A stretch of DNA of 8,719 nucleotides from DATCJY01 sp036562565 (GTDB lineage Bacteria > Bacteroidota > Bacteroidia > Flavobacteriales_D > Sanyastnellaceae), in the NCBI GenBank assembly GCA_036562565.1, contig DATCJY010000017.1, positions 1 through 8,719 of the forward strand, given 5' to 3'. Both the position numbers and the translations under genes were made by a program. Shown here in pieces: positions 1 to 6,703 of the stretch; positions within the stretch are counted from its first letter, which is position 1, and each line of letters starts with the position of its first letter. The notes under the pieces were generated by a model that saw nothing but the letters and a program-made list of their open reading frames with translations, was not told where the DNA came from and did no database searches.

Positions 1-563
1 CCGGATTTGAGTTTGAGTTTACTCCTGTAGCCAACTGTGCGGGCGATGACCCACAAGTGTTGGACAAATTCATCAAGCCGCTTACTTCCAATACACCGTA
101 CATCAGCTTGAACTATGTGTTCAATGCAGTTCCATTGGCTAATAACCCGAACCTTGGTTATTGGTCGGTGCGCATACGTCCTCGTTACAATGGTCACACA
201 GGCGAGTGGGGAACACCGTATGTAATAGCGGTGAATGGCACAGCACCGGTGACCAACATGGCGATGAACGATGCACCGGTAGCGAGTGTACTTACAACAG
301 CAGAGTCCATAGAGTCGAGCATCTATCCGAACCCGAACACGGGAGAGATGGTGAACTTGAACATCACCGGCATCACAAGCAACGAGGTATATGTTCGTGT
401 GCTTGACAGCATGGGCCGTGAGGTGTACACCAACCGCTACAGTGTAGATGGCTCACTCAACACGATGGTGAACTTCACCCGACCACTTGCACAAGGTGTG
501 TACATGGTGGAGATCACCGCAGGCGATGAAGTGAAGACACAACGCATGATCGTTGCGAAATAA
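1..563 (+). CDS. Secreted protein, 3' end, with T9SS type A C-terminal sorting domain (partial)
   Basis: The reading frame is open from base 3 with no stop before TAA at 561-563, so the gene begins outside the window and about 186 residues are visible. The last 80 or so residues (from about base 321) form a type A T9SS sorting domain: an IYPNPNTGE opening, then VYVRVLDSMGREVY, then LAQGVYMVEI, ending in the basic tail KTQRMIVAK. In this family the domain directs export through the type IX secretion system and is removed or used for surface anchoring. The part before it contains a WSVRIRPRYNGHTGEWG stretch that looks like the end of an Fn3-like beta-sandwich; this is a weak call. An internal GTG at 57 is in frame but is unlikely to be the start, because coding sequence continues upstream of it and no signal peptide follows it. 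The function of the passenger part cannot be told from what is visible. Confidence 0.9.
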   Translation, partial: GFEFEFTPVANCAGDDPQVLDKFIKPLTSNTPYISLNYVFNAVPLANNPNLGYWSVRIRPRYNGHTGEWGTPYVIAVNGTAPVTNMAMNDAPVASVLTTAESIESSIYPNPNTGEMVNLNITGITSNEVYVRVLDSMGREVYTNRYSVDGSLNTMVNFTRPLAQGVYMVEITAGDEVKTQRMIVAK

Positions 564-589
564 TCACAGCCCTAATAGATAAAGGAAAG

Positions 590-629
590 AAGTCGGCCTT
601 CGCTACGCGAAGGCCGACTTTGTTTTTGT
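590..629 (+). terminator. Intrinsic terminator of the T9SS protein gene
   Basis: The arm AAGTCGGCCTTCG (590-602) is perfectly complementary to CGAAGGCCGACTT (608-620). The pair C603-G607 can extend it to 14 bp around a three-base TAC loop. It is followed by TGTTTTTGT (621-629). It starts 26 bases after the stop codon at 563, and it separates this gene from the four-gene block downstream. Confidence 0.93.
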
Positions 630-730
630 ATGAGTAGTAAGATGCAGTTTATACGCTTTGCGCAAAACGGTGCAACCGCGCATCACACCTCGTCAACACC
701 CGATGTTTGAATCTTTAGGAAGACCAATTA

Positions 731-759
731 TTGCATGCGCCCTATACTACTTACGTTTG
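731..759 (+). promoter_or_regulatory. Bacteroidota-type promoter candidate for the four-gene envelope block
   Basis: TACGTTTG at 752-759 matches the phylum's -7 consensus TAnnTTTG at every fixed position. A TTG at 731-733 lies 18 bases upstream and fits the short -33 element. The ATG of the nucleotidyltransferase gene is 28 bases past the last G, leaving a leader of roughly 20 bases with A/T-rich sequence and no Shine-Dalgarno motif. The rest of the 564-786 gap holds the terminator and otherwise nothing I can name. The call rests on consensus match and position only. Confidence 0.65.
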
Positions 760-786
760 CATGAGTTACAATTGAAATACAAGTAA

Positions 787-1791
787 ATGAAGATCATCGT
801 ACCCATGGCAGGCATGGGAAAACGCTTGCGCCCGCATACGTTGACCACCGCTAAGCCATTGCTGCCGATTGCAGGCAAACCGATTGTAGAACGATTGGTG
901 GAGGACATCGTGGCTACCAGCGGCCAAAAGGTGGATGAAATCGCGTATGTAGTCGGTCGCTTCGGAGCAGAAGTTGAGAAAAACCTCATCGAGGTGGCTG
1001 AGCGCCTCGGAGCTAAAGGCACCATCCACTATCAAGATGAAGCCTTAGGAACTGCACATGCTATTCTCTGCGCGAAGTCCGCTCTCCAAGGGCCGGTAAC
1101 CGTGGCTTTTGCCGATACGCTTTTCCGTGCAGATTTCAAGTTGGATACTTCCAAAGACGGTGTCCTTTGGGTTCAGAAAATTGAAGACCCGCGCCAATTT
1201 GGTGTAGTGGTGCTCGATGAAAACGGTATCATCAAGGAGTTCAAGGAAAAACCGCAGGAATTCGTTTCTGACTTAGCCATGATCGGTATATACTATTTCA
1301 AGAGTGGTGAGCAGTTGCGTGAGGAGTTGCAATACCTCATCGATAACAACATCATGAATGGTAACGAATACCAATTACCAGATGCTTTGCGCAACATGGT
1401 GCGCAAAGGTGCGCAGTTTTTGCCGGGTACGGTTATGGACTGGATGGACTGTGGCAACAAAGACGCCATGGTAGATACCAATATCAAATACCTCAACTAC
1501 AACCGGGATAAGGATTGGGTGGATAGCAGTGCACAAATTGAAAACAGCACGATTATCCCACCGTGTTATATCGGTAAAGGCGTGGTTATCAAAAACAGCG
1601 TAGTGGGTCCATGCACTTCTATCGGAGATGGCACGCATGTTGAATCAAGCGTGGTGGCAGAAAGCATTGTATTACCCCATGCTACAATTCGTCATGCAAA
1701 TCTTTCAAAAGCGATGGTTGGTGCTCATACACACTACGTTCTTCGCCCAACTTCCGTAAGTTTGGGAGATTATTCGGTTGTTAATCAATAA
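787..1791 (+). CDS. Sugar-phosphate nucleotidyltransferase with C-terminal beta-helix (RmlA/GlmU-like)
   Basis: The 334-residue product is a cytoplasmic enzyme expected to join a sugar 1-phosphate to a nucleoside triphosphate, releasing pyrophosphate and giving an NDP-sugar. The N-terminal catalytic domain (about 1-240) starts with the family signature PMAGMGKRLRP (G9, G11, R13) followed by K23 in AKPLLP. It also has GTAHA at 88-92, a probable metal-binding D110 in FADTLF, EFKEKP at 151-156, and D221 in MDWMDCGNKDA. Residues about 245-334 have the spaced small and aliphatic residues of a left-handed beta-helix, as in GlmU and long RmlA-type proteins, but no acetyltransferase site is apparent. 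The sugar and nucleotide cannot be read from sequence; glucose, mannose, GlcNAc or MurNAc 1-phosphate are all possible. It is first in the block, and its stop is 12 bases before the next start. The ATG is well placed at the conserved MKIIVPMAG opening. Confidence 0.92.
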   Translation: MKIIVPMAGMGKRLRPHTLTTAKPLLPIAGKPIVERLVEDIVATSGQKVDEIAYVVGRFGAEVEKNLIEVAERLGAKGTIHYQDEALGTAHAILCAKSALQGPVTVAFADTLFRADFKLDTSKDGVLWVQKIEDPRQFGVVVLDENGIIKEFKEKPQEFVSDLAMIGIYYFKSGEQLREELQYLIDNNIMNGNEYQLPDALRNMVRKGAQFLPGTVMDWMDCGNKDAMVDTNIKYLNYNRDKDWVDSSAQIENSTIIPPCYIGKGVVIKNSVVGPCTSIGDGTHVESSVVAESIVLPHATIRHANLSKAMVGAHTHYVLRPTSVSLGDYSVVNQ

Positions 1792-1803
1792 AATCTTTAT
1801 TCC

Positions 1804-3561
1804 TTGAATAAACTGTTCACATACGTGCTCGGTGTTGTCCTTCTGCTGTCGGTGGTTGGATGTAAATCTTCCAAGGACACCGCAGAGGGAAGAACCGGCA
1901 AAGGCGGTCACGAAATGGAGCCTGAGCAGGTCAATCCTCGCGTTGACACCCGTTTTCAGGAAGCATTTTTTCAGGCTCAGCTTGAAAAGGCGAAAGGCAA
2001 TTATCAAAAAGCCTACAACCTGTTTCAGGAATGTTTACGCATGGAGCCTAAGAATCCGGTCATCCATTATGAGCTGGGTCGTTTGGAGATGGGCCTTTTT
2101 GAAAACCCCGACAAAGCAGTGATTCATGCCAAGGAAGCCGTAGAGGGCGACCGCAACAACCCTTGGTACCAGCGCTTGCTGGGCGATACTTATATGGCGA
2201 TGTACAAATTTGATCTCGCCTATAAAGCCTACAGAGAAGTACAACGCCTTAATCCGGACGACCCTGACGCTCCCTATATGCAAGCCAATGCACTCCTCAG
2301 TGCCGGTAAGACACAGGAAGCCATTGCTATCTATGACCAACTCGAAAAAGAAACCGGCCCGTATGAAGAACTGAGCATACAGAAACATCAACTCTATCTC
2401 CACATCAATCAACCGCAGAAAGCAGGCCTTGAGTTGGAGAAGCTTGCACGCGCATATCCCGATGAACCACGCTATTGGGGAATGGCCGCCCAGTTCTATC
2501 AAAAGATGGGTATGGCCGATAAAGCCAAGGCAGCAATGGAAGAGCTGCTTAAAGCTGGTACCGGCAATGGCCAAGTACACTTCCAGCTGTCGGAGATGTA
2601 TGCAGCAGCAGGTGATGATAAAAAATCATTTGATGAAATGAAACTCGCATTCGGTTCCACCGATGTGAGCATTGACCAAAAGATTGCGGTCATGCTGCGC
2701 TATTTCTCCCTTACCGAACGCGATCCAAAGTACTTGCCTCCGGCTTTTGAACTGCTGAAAATTGTGGAGCAGGTTCACCCCGAAGAGGCAAAAGCTTATT
2801 CGATGTATGGCGACTTCCTCTACAGGGATGGCAAGTCCGTGGAGGCATTGAAGAAATACAGAAAAGCTGCCGAACTCGATCCTTCGCGCCAATTGGTATG
2901 GGAGCAAATCCTGATTGTGGAAGGAGAGGTGGGCGACTTCGATAATATGTTGACCGATAGTCAAGCGGCTATTGAGTTATTCCCTGCACTACCGCAGTTC
3001 TATCTCTTCAACGGCATTGCTCACCAACAGAAGGGCAACTACAACGCAGCCATCGATGCCTACAAAATGGGAAGAGAGCTGGTGATTGACAACGATGACT
3101 TGCTCATGCGCTTTCATTCTTATCTCGGTGAGCTCTATCACAAAACAGGAAAATACGATTTGTCGGATGAAGCTTATGACAAAGCACTCAAGCTCGACCC
3201 GAACAACGTGTTTGTCTTAAACAATTATGCCTATTACTTGTCCCTTCGTAAAGTGAAGTTGGAAAAGGCCGCACAAATGGCCAAGCAAGCCAATGAATTG
3301 GCTCCTAACCAAGCATCATTCGAAGACACCTATGCATGGGTCCTCTTCCAACAAGGCAAATACAATGAAGCCTTGCAATGGATTCAAAAGGCAGTAGTTC
3401 ACGGCAATGCAAGCGGTGAGTTATTGGAGCATTACGGAGACATTCTCTTCAAGCTGGGAGATGTGGAAGGCGCATTACAGCAATGGAAACAAGCCAAAAT
3501 CAAAGGAGGAACCACTAACACCATCGACCGGAAAATTGAACAAGGAAAATACATTGAATAA
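1804..3561 (+). CDS. TPR-repeat lipoprotein of the outer membrane (periplasm-facing)
   Basis: The 585-residue product begins with a lipoprotein signal: a short basic start (MNK), a hydrophobic run at 4-18 and a lipobox VVGC with C20 as the lipidated residue. This supports the TTG start at 1804: TAA at 1789-1791 is in frame just upstream, and the next ATG would remove the signal. From about residue 50 to the end the protein is almost wholly tetratricopeptide repeats. Clear units include 51-84 (GNYQKAYNLFQECLRMEP), 119-152, 327-360 (GKSVEALKKYRKAAELDP), 397-425, 436-467 (GKYDLSDEAYDKALKLDP) and 505-533; I estimate ten or more in all. TPR solenoids bind partner proteins, so a scaffold role is likely. 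After C20 the sequence KSSKDT lacks the acidic surface-export signal described for Bacteroidota lipoproteins, so I infer it faces the periplasm. The next gene starts 11 bases after its stop. Its exact role is unknown. Confidence 0.9.
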   Translation: MNKLFTYVLGVVLLLSVVGCKSSKDTAEGRTGKGGHEMEPEQVNPRVDTRFQEAFFQAQLEKAKGNYQKAYNLFQECLRMEPKNPVIHYELGRLEMGLFENPDKAVIHAKEAVEGDRNNPWYQRLLGDTYMAMYKFDLAYKAYREVQRLNPDDPDAPYMQANALLSAGKTQEAIAIYDQLEKETGPYEELSIQKHQLYLHINQPQKAGLELEKLARAYPDEPRYWGMAAQFYQKMGMADKAKAAMEELLKAGTGNGQVHFQLSEMYAAAGDDKKSFDEMKLAFGSTDVSIDQKIAVMLRYFSLTERDPKYLPPAFELLKIVEQVHPEEAKAYSMYGDFLYRDGKSVEALKKYRKAAELDPSRQLVWEQILIVEGEVGDFDNMLTDSQAAIELFPALPQFYLFNGIAHQQKGNYNAAIDAYKMGRELVIDNDDLLMRFHSYLGELYHKTGKYDLSDEAYDKALKLDPNNVFVLNNYAYYLSLRKVKLEKAAQMAKQANELAPNQASFEDTYAWVLFQQGKYNEALQWIQKAVVHGNASGELLEHYGDILFKLGDVEGALQQWKQAKIKGGTTNTIDRKIEQGKYIE

Positions 3562-3572
3562 ACAATCTTAAA

Positions 3573-4520
3573 GTGCATTATCTCAGCGAATCAACATTAG
3601 CCCGGCCAACGAAATGGATGGTGTTTACCTTCTTGGTTTTGGTGCTCAACATCATCGCTACCTCTTGTGGAACTAAAAAGCAAATCATCGATAACCGTGA
3701 ACCTTTGCGTCATCGCTCTGCGGCATACTTGCTCAAGCAATACGAGGACAACAGCTTCCAGTATGAATGGATTGGAATGAAGCTCGATGTAGAGTTCAAG
3801 TCAGCCAAGGAATCCCAAGGATTCAAAGCCACCGTGCGCATGCACAAGGACAGCGCCATCTGGATGTCTATCTCTCCGCTCTTGGGTATCGAGATGATTC
3901 GTGTGTTGGTGACACCTGATACATTGAAATATTTATCCAAGATACCGGATAACAAATTCTACTATATAGGCTCCACAGAACAGCTCAATCAAAAGTTGGG
4001 TGTGGACCTGGATTTCGATATGCTTCAAGATTTGTTATTGGGAAATGCCATTGGCTTGGAAAAAGATGTAACACGTTTCAGAAGCGAGATTGATGGTTAT
4101 GAATACATGCTTATTTCTCGTTACAAGCGCAAGGTGAGGCGCATTGTAGGTGTAGATGATCGCAAACTTGATAATGATACGATTGTCATTAATCCCAACG
4201 ATCCACGCTATCAGCGCACAATCAAACGCGTGGATGAAAACGAGGGAATCATCGTTTCGAGGTATTGGTTAGAACCCGACAACTTCCGGTTAGTAAAATC
4301 TGTATTCAACGATGTGATTCGTCAACGAACCATGGATATTCGTTACGGAAAATTTCAGAAGAACGGAGAGCAGCTGTATCCGTCCCATGCAACCCTTCAG
4401 GTGAGTGATCCGAAGGGGACCATACAAGTGAACTTTGATATCACCCGTATGGTCACGGATAAGACTTACGAGTTCCCTTTTGAAATTCCGGATGATTATG
4501 CAAGACGTGATTCTCTGTGA
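3573..4520 (+). CDS. DUF4292 family lipoprotein (LolA/LolB-like fold suspected)
   Basis: The 315-residue product resembles the DUF4292 lipoproteins of Bacteroidota. The characteristic core is DSAIWMSISPLLGIEMIRVLVTPD (residues 93-116, abbreviated here by its key WMSISP and RVLVTPD parts), followed by LKYLSKIPDNKFYYIG. As I recall, the family falls in the LolA/LolB-like group of beta-barrel, lipid-binding folds, which suggests handling of lipids or lipoproteins at the outer membrane; that role is an inference. With the GTG at 3573 the N-terminus has R11 and K14 before a hydrophobic segment (16-29) and a lipobox ATSC with C32. An ATG at 3618 would give a shorter signal, MVFTFLVLVLN, without the usual basic residues, so I prefer GTG but not firmly. 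GTKKQ after the cysteine lacks an acidic surface-export signal. The stop overlaps a possible GTG start of the next gene at 4517. Confidence 0.87.
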   Translation: MHYLSESTLARPTKWMVFTFLVLVLNIIATSCGTKKQIIDNREPLRHRSAAYLLKQYEDNSFQYEWIGMKLDVEFKSAKESQGFKATVRMHKDSAIWMSISPLLGIEMIRVLVTPDTLKYLSKIPDNKFYYIGSTEQLNQKLGVDLDFDMLQDLLLGNAIGLEKDVTRFRSEIDGYEYMLISRYKRKVRRIVGVDDRKLDNDTIVINPNDPRYQRTIKRVDENEGIIVSRYWLEPDNFRLVKSVFNDVIRQRTMDIRYGKFQKNGEQLYPSHATLQVSDPKGTIQVNFDITRMVTDKTYEFPFEIPDDYARRDSL

Positions 4521-4546
4521 GAATTGATACGGAATACGAAACACAC

Positions 4547-5854
4547 ATGAACAAGCTTACATATAGAAAAATTTCCCTTGGTTTAATCATCATCGTACTG
4601 ATGTCAATGCTTTCTATATGGTTGGCTATTCCCGGAGCTGCGCAATCCAAAAAAGAATTGCAAAGGCAACGCGATGAACTCAACGCACAGATTGAACTTA
4701 CCAAAAAGCTGATTCGTGAAGCGGAGAAAATGCAGAAAAGCACCACCGCTCAGGTACAATTGCTCAACGAGCAGATGGCCTTGCGCGAAAAACTTTTGCA
4801 AAACATCAATGGCGATATCAAGAACCTCGATAAAGAGATTTCTGAAAAAACAAGCGACATCAAAAAGCTCAAGGAGCAAGTGGAAGTAATGAAGAAGGAG
4901 TATGCCAAGATGGTGTACAATGCTTATCGCAACCGCAGCTCCTACGATAAGATGATGTACATCTTCGCAGCTGATGATTTTCACCAAGGCTACAAGCGTT
5001 TCAAGATGACACAGCGTTATGCGGAAGCACGCAAGAAGCAAGCGGAAATCATTACTGCAACACAACGCGAGATAGAGCAATCGCTCATTGGTCTGGAGAT
5101 AAGCAAAAAGGAAAAAGAGAAACTTGCTCAGAAAAAGGAGCAGGAAAAACGCGAGATAGAGCAGAACAAACGCGAGCAACAAATGAAGCTTGCAGAGCTC
5201 AAAGGAGAAGAGTCCAAATTGCGCGAGCAACAGAAGAAACAGCAAGCCGATCGCGACAAGCTCACGGCCAAGATACAGCAGATCATAGCTGAAGAAATAC
5301 GCAAAGAAGAAGAGCGCAAGCGAGCCGAAGCAGCGAAGAAAGCAGGAAGTTCCGGTGCACCGGTTAATGATGCCACCGCCAGCGGTAAGTCAACGGCACC
5401 TATCGAGCTTGCTCCGGAGACCAAGCTTATCAATGCCGATTTTGAAAAGAACAAGGGCTTGTTGCCATGGCCGGTGTCTTCCGGGGTCATTACATCACGC
5501 TTTGGTAGGCATCCGCACGCATCCATTGCTCAGGTGGAAGTGAATAACAATGGAATTGATTTCTCTACAGAACCGGGTGCTTATGCATTGGCTGTCTTCG
5601 GAGGAAAAGTGACTTCGGTCTTCACCATTCCGGGTGCAGGACAGAACGTTATTGTAACTCACGGCTCCTATAAAACCGTTTACTCCGGCCTTTCTGAAGT
5701 CTTGGTAAAAGTGGGAGATACTGTGGATGTGAAGCAAAAACTCGGCAAAGTGCAGAACGATGGTGATCAATACACTTTGCACTTCGAAGTATGGAAAGTA
5801 GAGAGTTCAGGTGGTAAAGCACAGAACCCTGAGCTTTGGATTAAGAAGCGGTAA
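4547..5854 (+). CDS. EnvC-like coiled-coil protein with degenerate LytM/M23 domain
   Basis: The 435-residue product has a Sec signal peptide (MNKLTYRK, a hydrophobic stretch at 9-28, probable cleavage after PGAA at 32). Residues about 34-270 are a long K/E/Q-rich coiled coil, then comes an Ala/Ser/Thr linker, and a LytM (peptidase M23) domain fills about 305-435. Active M23 enzymes use HxxxD and HxH to bind zinc. Here the first is N334-x-x-x-D338 and the second T410-L-H412, so one zinc ligand and one catalytic histidine are missing, while H372 in THGSY is kept. This is the pattern of EnvC-type proteins, which do not cut peptidoglycan but activate cell-wall amidases during septum splitting. 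I chose the ATG at 4547 because it puts the basic residues right before the hydrophobic core. The GTG at 4517 overlapping the previous stop would add MRIDTEYETH, with acidic residues ahead of the signal. It closes the four-gene block, and no terminator is visible after it. Confidence 0.9.
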   Translation: MNKLTYRKISLGLIIIVLMSMLSIWLAIPGAAQSKKELQRQRDELNAQIELTKKLIREAEKMQKSTTAQVQLLNEQMALREKLLQNINGDIKNLDKEISEKTSDIKKLKEQVEVMKKEYAKMVYNAYRNRSSYDKMMYIFAADDFHQGYKRFKMTQRYAEARKKQAEIITATQREIEQSLIGLEISKKEKEKLAQKKEQEKREIEQNKREQQMKLAELKGEESKLREQQKKQQADRDKLTAKIQQIIAEEIRKEEERKRAEAAKKAGSSGAPVNDATASGKSTAPIELAPETKLINADFEKNKGLLPWPVSSGVITSRFGRHPHASIAQVEVNNNGIDFSTEPGAYALAVFGGKVTSVFTIPGAGQNVIVTHGSYKTVYSGLSEVLVKVGDTVDVKQKLGKVQNDGDQYTLHFEVWKVESSGGKAQNPELWIKKR

Positions 5855-5875
5855 TCAATACGTAGTTTATTGAAA

Positions 5876-6550
5876 TTATTCTGCCAGCAGGCTTTCAGCC
5901 ATGCGCAAGTCTTCAGGTGTCGTTATTTTGATATTGGCTTTGTTTCCTTCCACAAGGTGAATCTTCACACCGGATGCTTCCACTACCGATGCGTCATCGG
6001 TAAAGCCGGGATGGTACATGACTTCATAAGCTTTCTTCAGAATATTCAATTCAAAACACTGCGGTGTTTGAATGATGCGAAACGAGCGTCTGTTCACTGC
6101 ATGGTTGTTGCCCAGTTCGTCCACTTCGCGGATGCTGTCATGAATGGCAATAACAGGAACTGCCGTAGAACGTTCACGTGCTGTGTGATAAGCGCTTTCC
6201 AATGTTTTCATACTCACCAGAGGACGTACCGCGTCATGAATGCCCACAATGCATGAACCTTCTTCAATAGTATCCAATGCATTCTTAACCGAAAAGAAGC
6301 GTTCCTTGCCACCCGGAACTACCGTGTGTTCAATCTTGAAGCCGATAGTGCGTCTGAGGTCTTCCCAAAACTGGATGTATTCCTCAGGTAGCACAAGAAT
6401 GAGCTTCATGGTCGGATTAAAGCGATGGAATTTTTCCAAGGTATGAACCAACACGGGTTTGCCGGCCAGTTCCAGAAATTGCTTTGGCAATGAAGCCTTC
6501 ATTCTAGTACCACTGCCCCCAGCTACAATAATCGCATAATCCGTTATCAT
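5876..6550 (-). CDS. ispD: 2-C-methyl-D-erythritol 4-phosphate cytidylyltransferase
   Basis: The 224-residue enzyme joins CTP and 2-C-methyl-D-erythritol 4-phosphate to form CDP-methylerythritol, the third step of the MEP route to isoprenoid precursors, in the cytoplasm. The diagnostic motifs are all present. They are AIIVAGGSGTRM with G14 and R16, PKQF with K23, PGGKERFFSV at 79-88, HDAVRPL with D106, R154/R155 ahead of QTPQCFE, TDDASVVEASG at 184-194, and NIKITTPEDL with K208. The length fits the family. I chose the ATG at 6550, not the in-frame ATG at 6592. The shorter form starts four residues before the conserved AIIVAGG, and a TACCTTTG promoter element at 6582-6575 would place the transcript start downstream of the 6592 codon. 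The gene is convergent with the EnvC-like gene, 21 bp between stops, and no MEP-pathway neighbour is visible. No terminator could be found after its stop. Confidence 0.95.
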   Translation of the reverse strand: MITDYAIIVAGGSGTRMKASLPKQFLELAGKPVLVHTLEKFHRFNPTMKLILVLPEEYIQFWEDLRRTIGFKIEHTVVPGGKERFFSVKNALDTIEEGSCIVGIHDAVRPLVSMKTLESAYHTARERSTAVPVIAIHDSIREVDELGNNHAVNRRSFRIIQTPQCFELNILKKAYEVMYHPGFTDDASVVEASGVKIHLVEGNKANIKITTPEDLRMAESLLAE

Positions 6551-6574
6551 CCTTAATTCGTGTTCCGTTATGTG

Positions 6575-6582
6575 CAAAGGTA
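6575..6582 (-). promoter_or_regulatory. Bacteroidota-type -7 element for ispD
   Basis: Read on the minus strand this is TACCTTTG, matching TAnnTTTG at every fixed position. Its last base is 25 bases upstream of the ATG at 6550, close to the 28 bases seen for the other promoter candidate at 752-759. No convincing TTG lies at the -33 position; the minus strand there reads GGTGTGTG (around 6599-6606). It lies between the terminator of the upstream gene and ispD, where a promoter is expected. Confidence 0.55.
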
Positions 6583-6627
6583 TTCGGAACATTCATCCAC
6601 ACACCGGTGATGTGATAAAGGGTGACT

Positions 6628-6668
6628 ATAAAAATAAAAAACCTGCTCCAGCAAGGAGAGCAGGTTTT
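6628..6668 (-). terminator. Intrinsic terminator of the minus-strand T9SS protein gene
   Basis: The arms AAAACCTGCTC (6638-6648) and GAGCAGGTTTT (6658-6668) pair perfectly over 11 bp around a nine-base loop. In the minus-strand transcript the stem is followed by a U-rich tract (T-rich minus-strand sequence at 6637-6628, interrupted by single A bases). The stem starts 36 bases past the stop codon whose last base is 6704. On the plus strand the following run is weaker, so the signal is best read as belonging to the minus strand. It insulates ispD from the upstream gene. Confidence 0.9.
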
Positions 6669-6703
6669 AGTTTCTTCTCTGTTAAGGGATATGAAAGAGT
6701 AGT

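Noticed and set aside
161..406. Open frame overlapping the T9SS sorting domain in another frame
   Set aside because: The overlapping frame encodes a well-formed sorting domain ending just before a terminator; the alternative product is His/Glu-rich without a recognisable fold.
649..660. Near-match to a TAnnTTTG promoter element (TACGCTTTG)
   Set aside because: It has an extra base in the spacer and is much farther from the gene than the exact match at 752-759.
657..666. Perfect 10-bp palindrome TTTGCGCAAA in the gap before the nucleotidyltransferase gene
   Set aside because: It is short, unrepeated in the gap, about 90 bases upstream of the promoter candidate, and has no neighbouring regulator gene; a chance operator-like match is likely.
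2035..2580. Minus-strand open frame of 181 codons inside the TPR gene
   Set aside because: It is wholly contained in a clear TPR lipoprotein gene, has no recognisable domain and no promoter, and its composition follows the opposite strand.
4604..5245. Long minus-strand open frame (213 codons), very rich in Leu and Phe
   Set aside because: It lies opposite the K/E/Q-rich coiled coil of the EnvC-like gene. Lys and Glu codons read backwards give Phe and Leu codons with few stops, which explains the length and composition.
5870..6256. Plus-strand open frame of 128 codons opposite ispD
   Set aside because: The minus strand carries every IspD motif, and the plus-strand product is Cys/His/Phe-rich without any known pattern.
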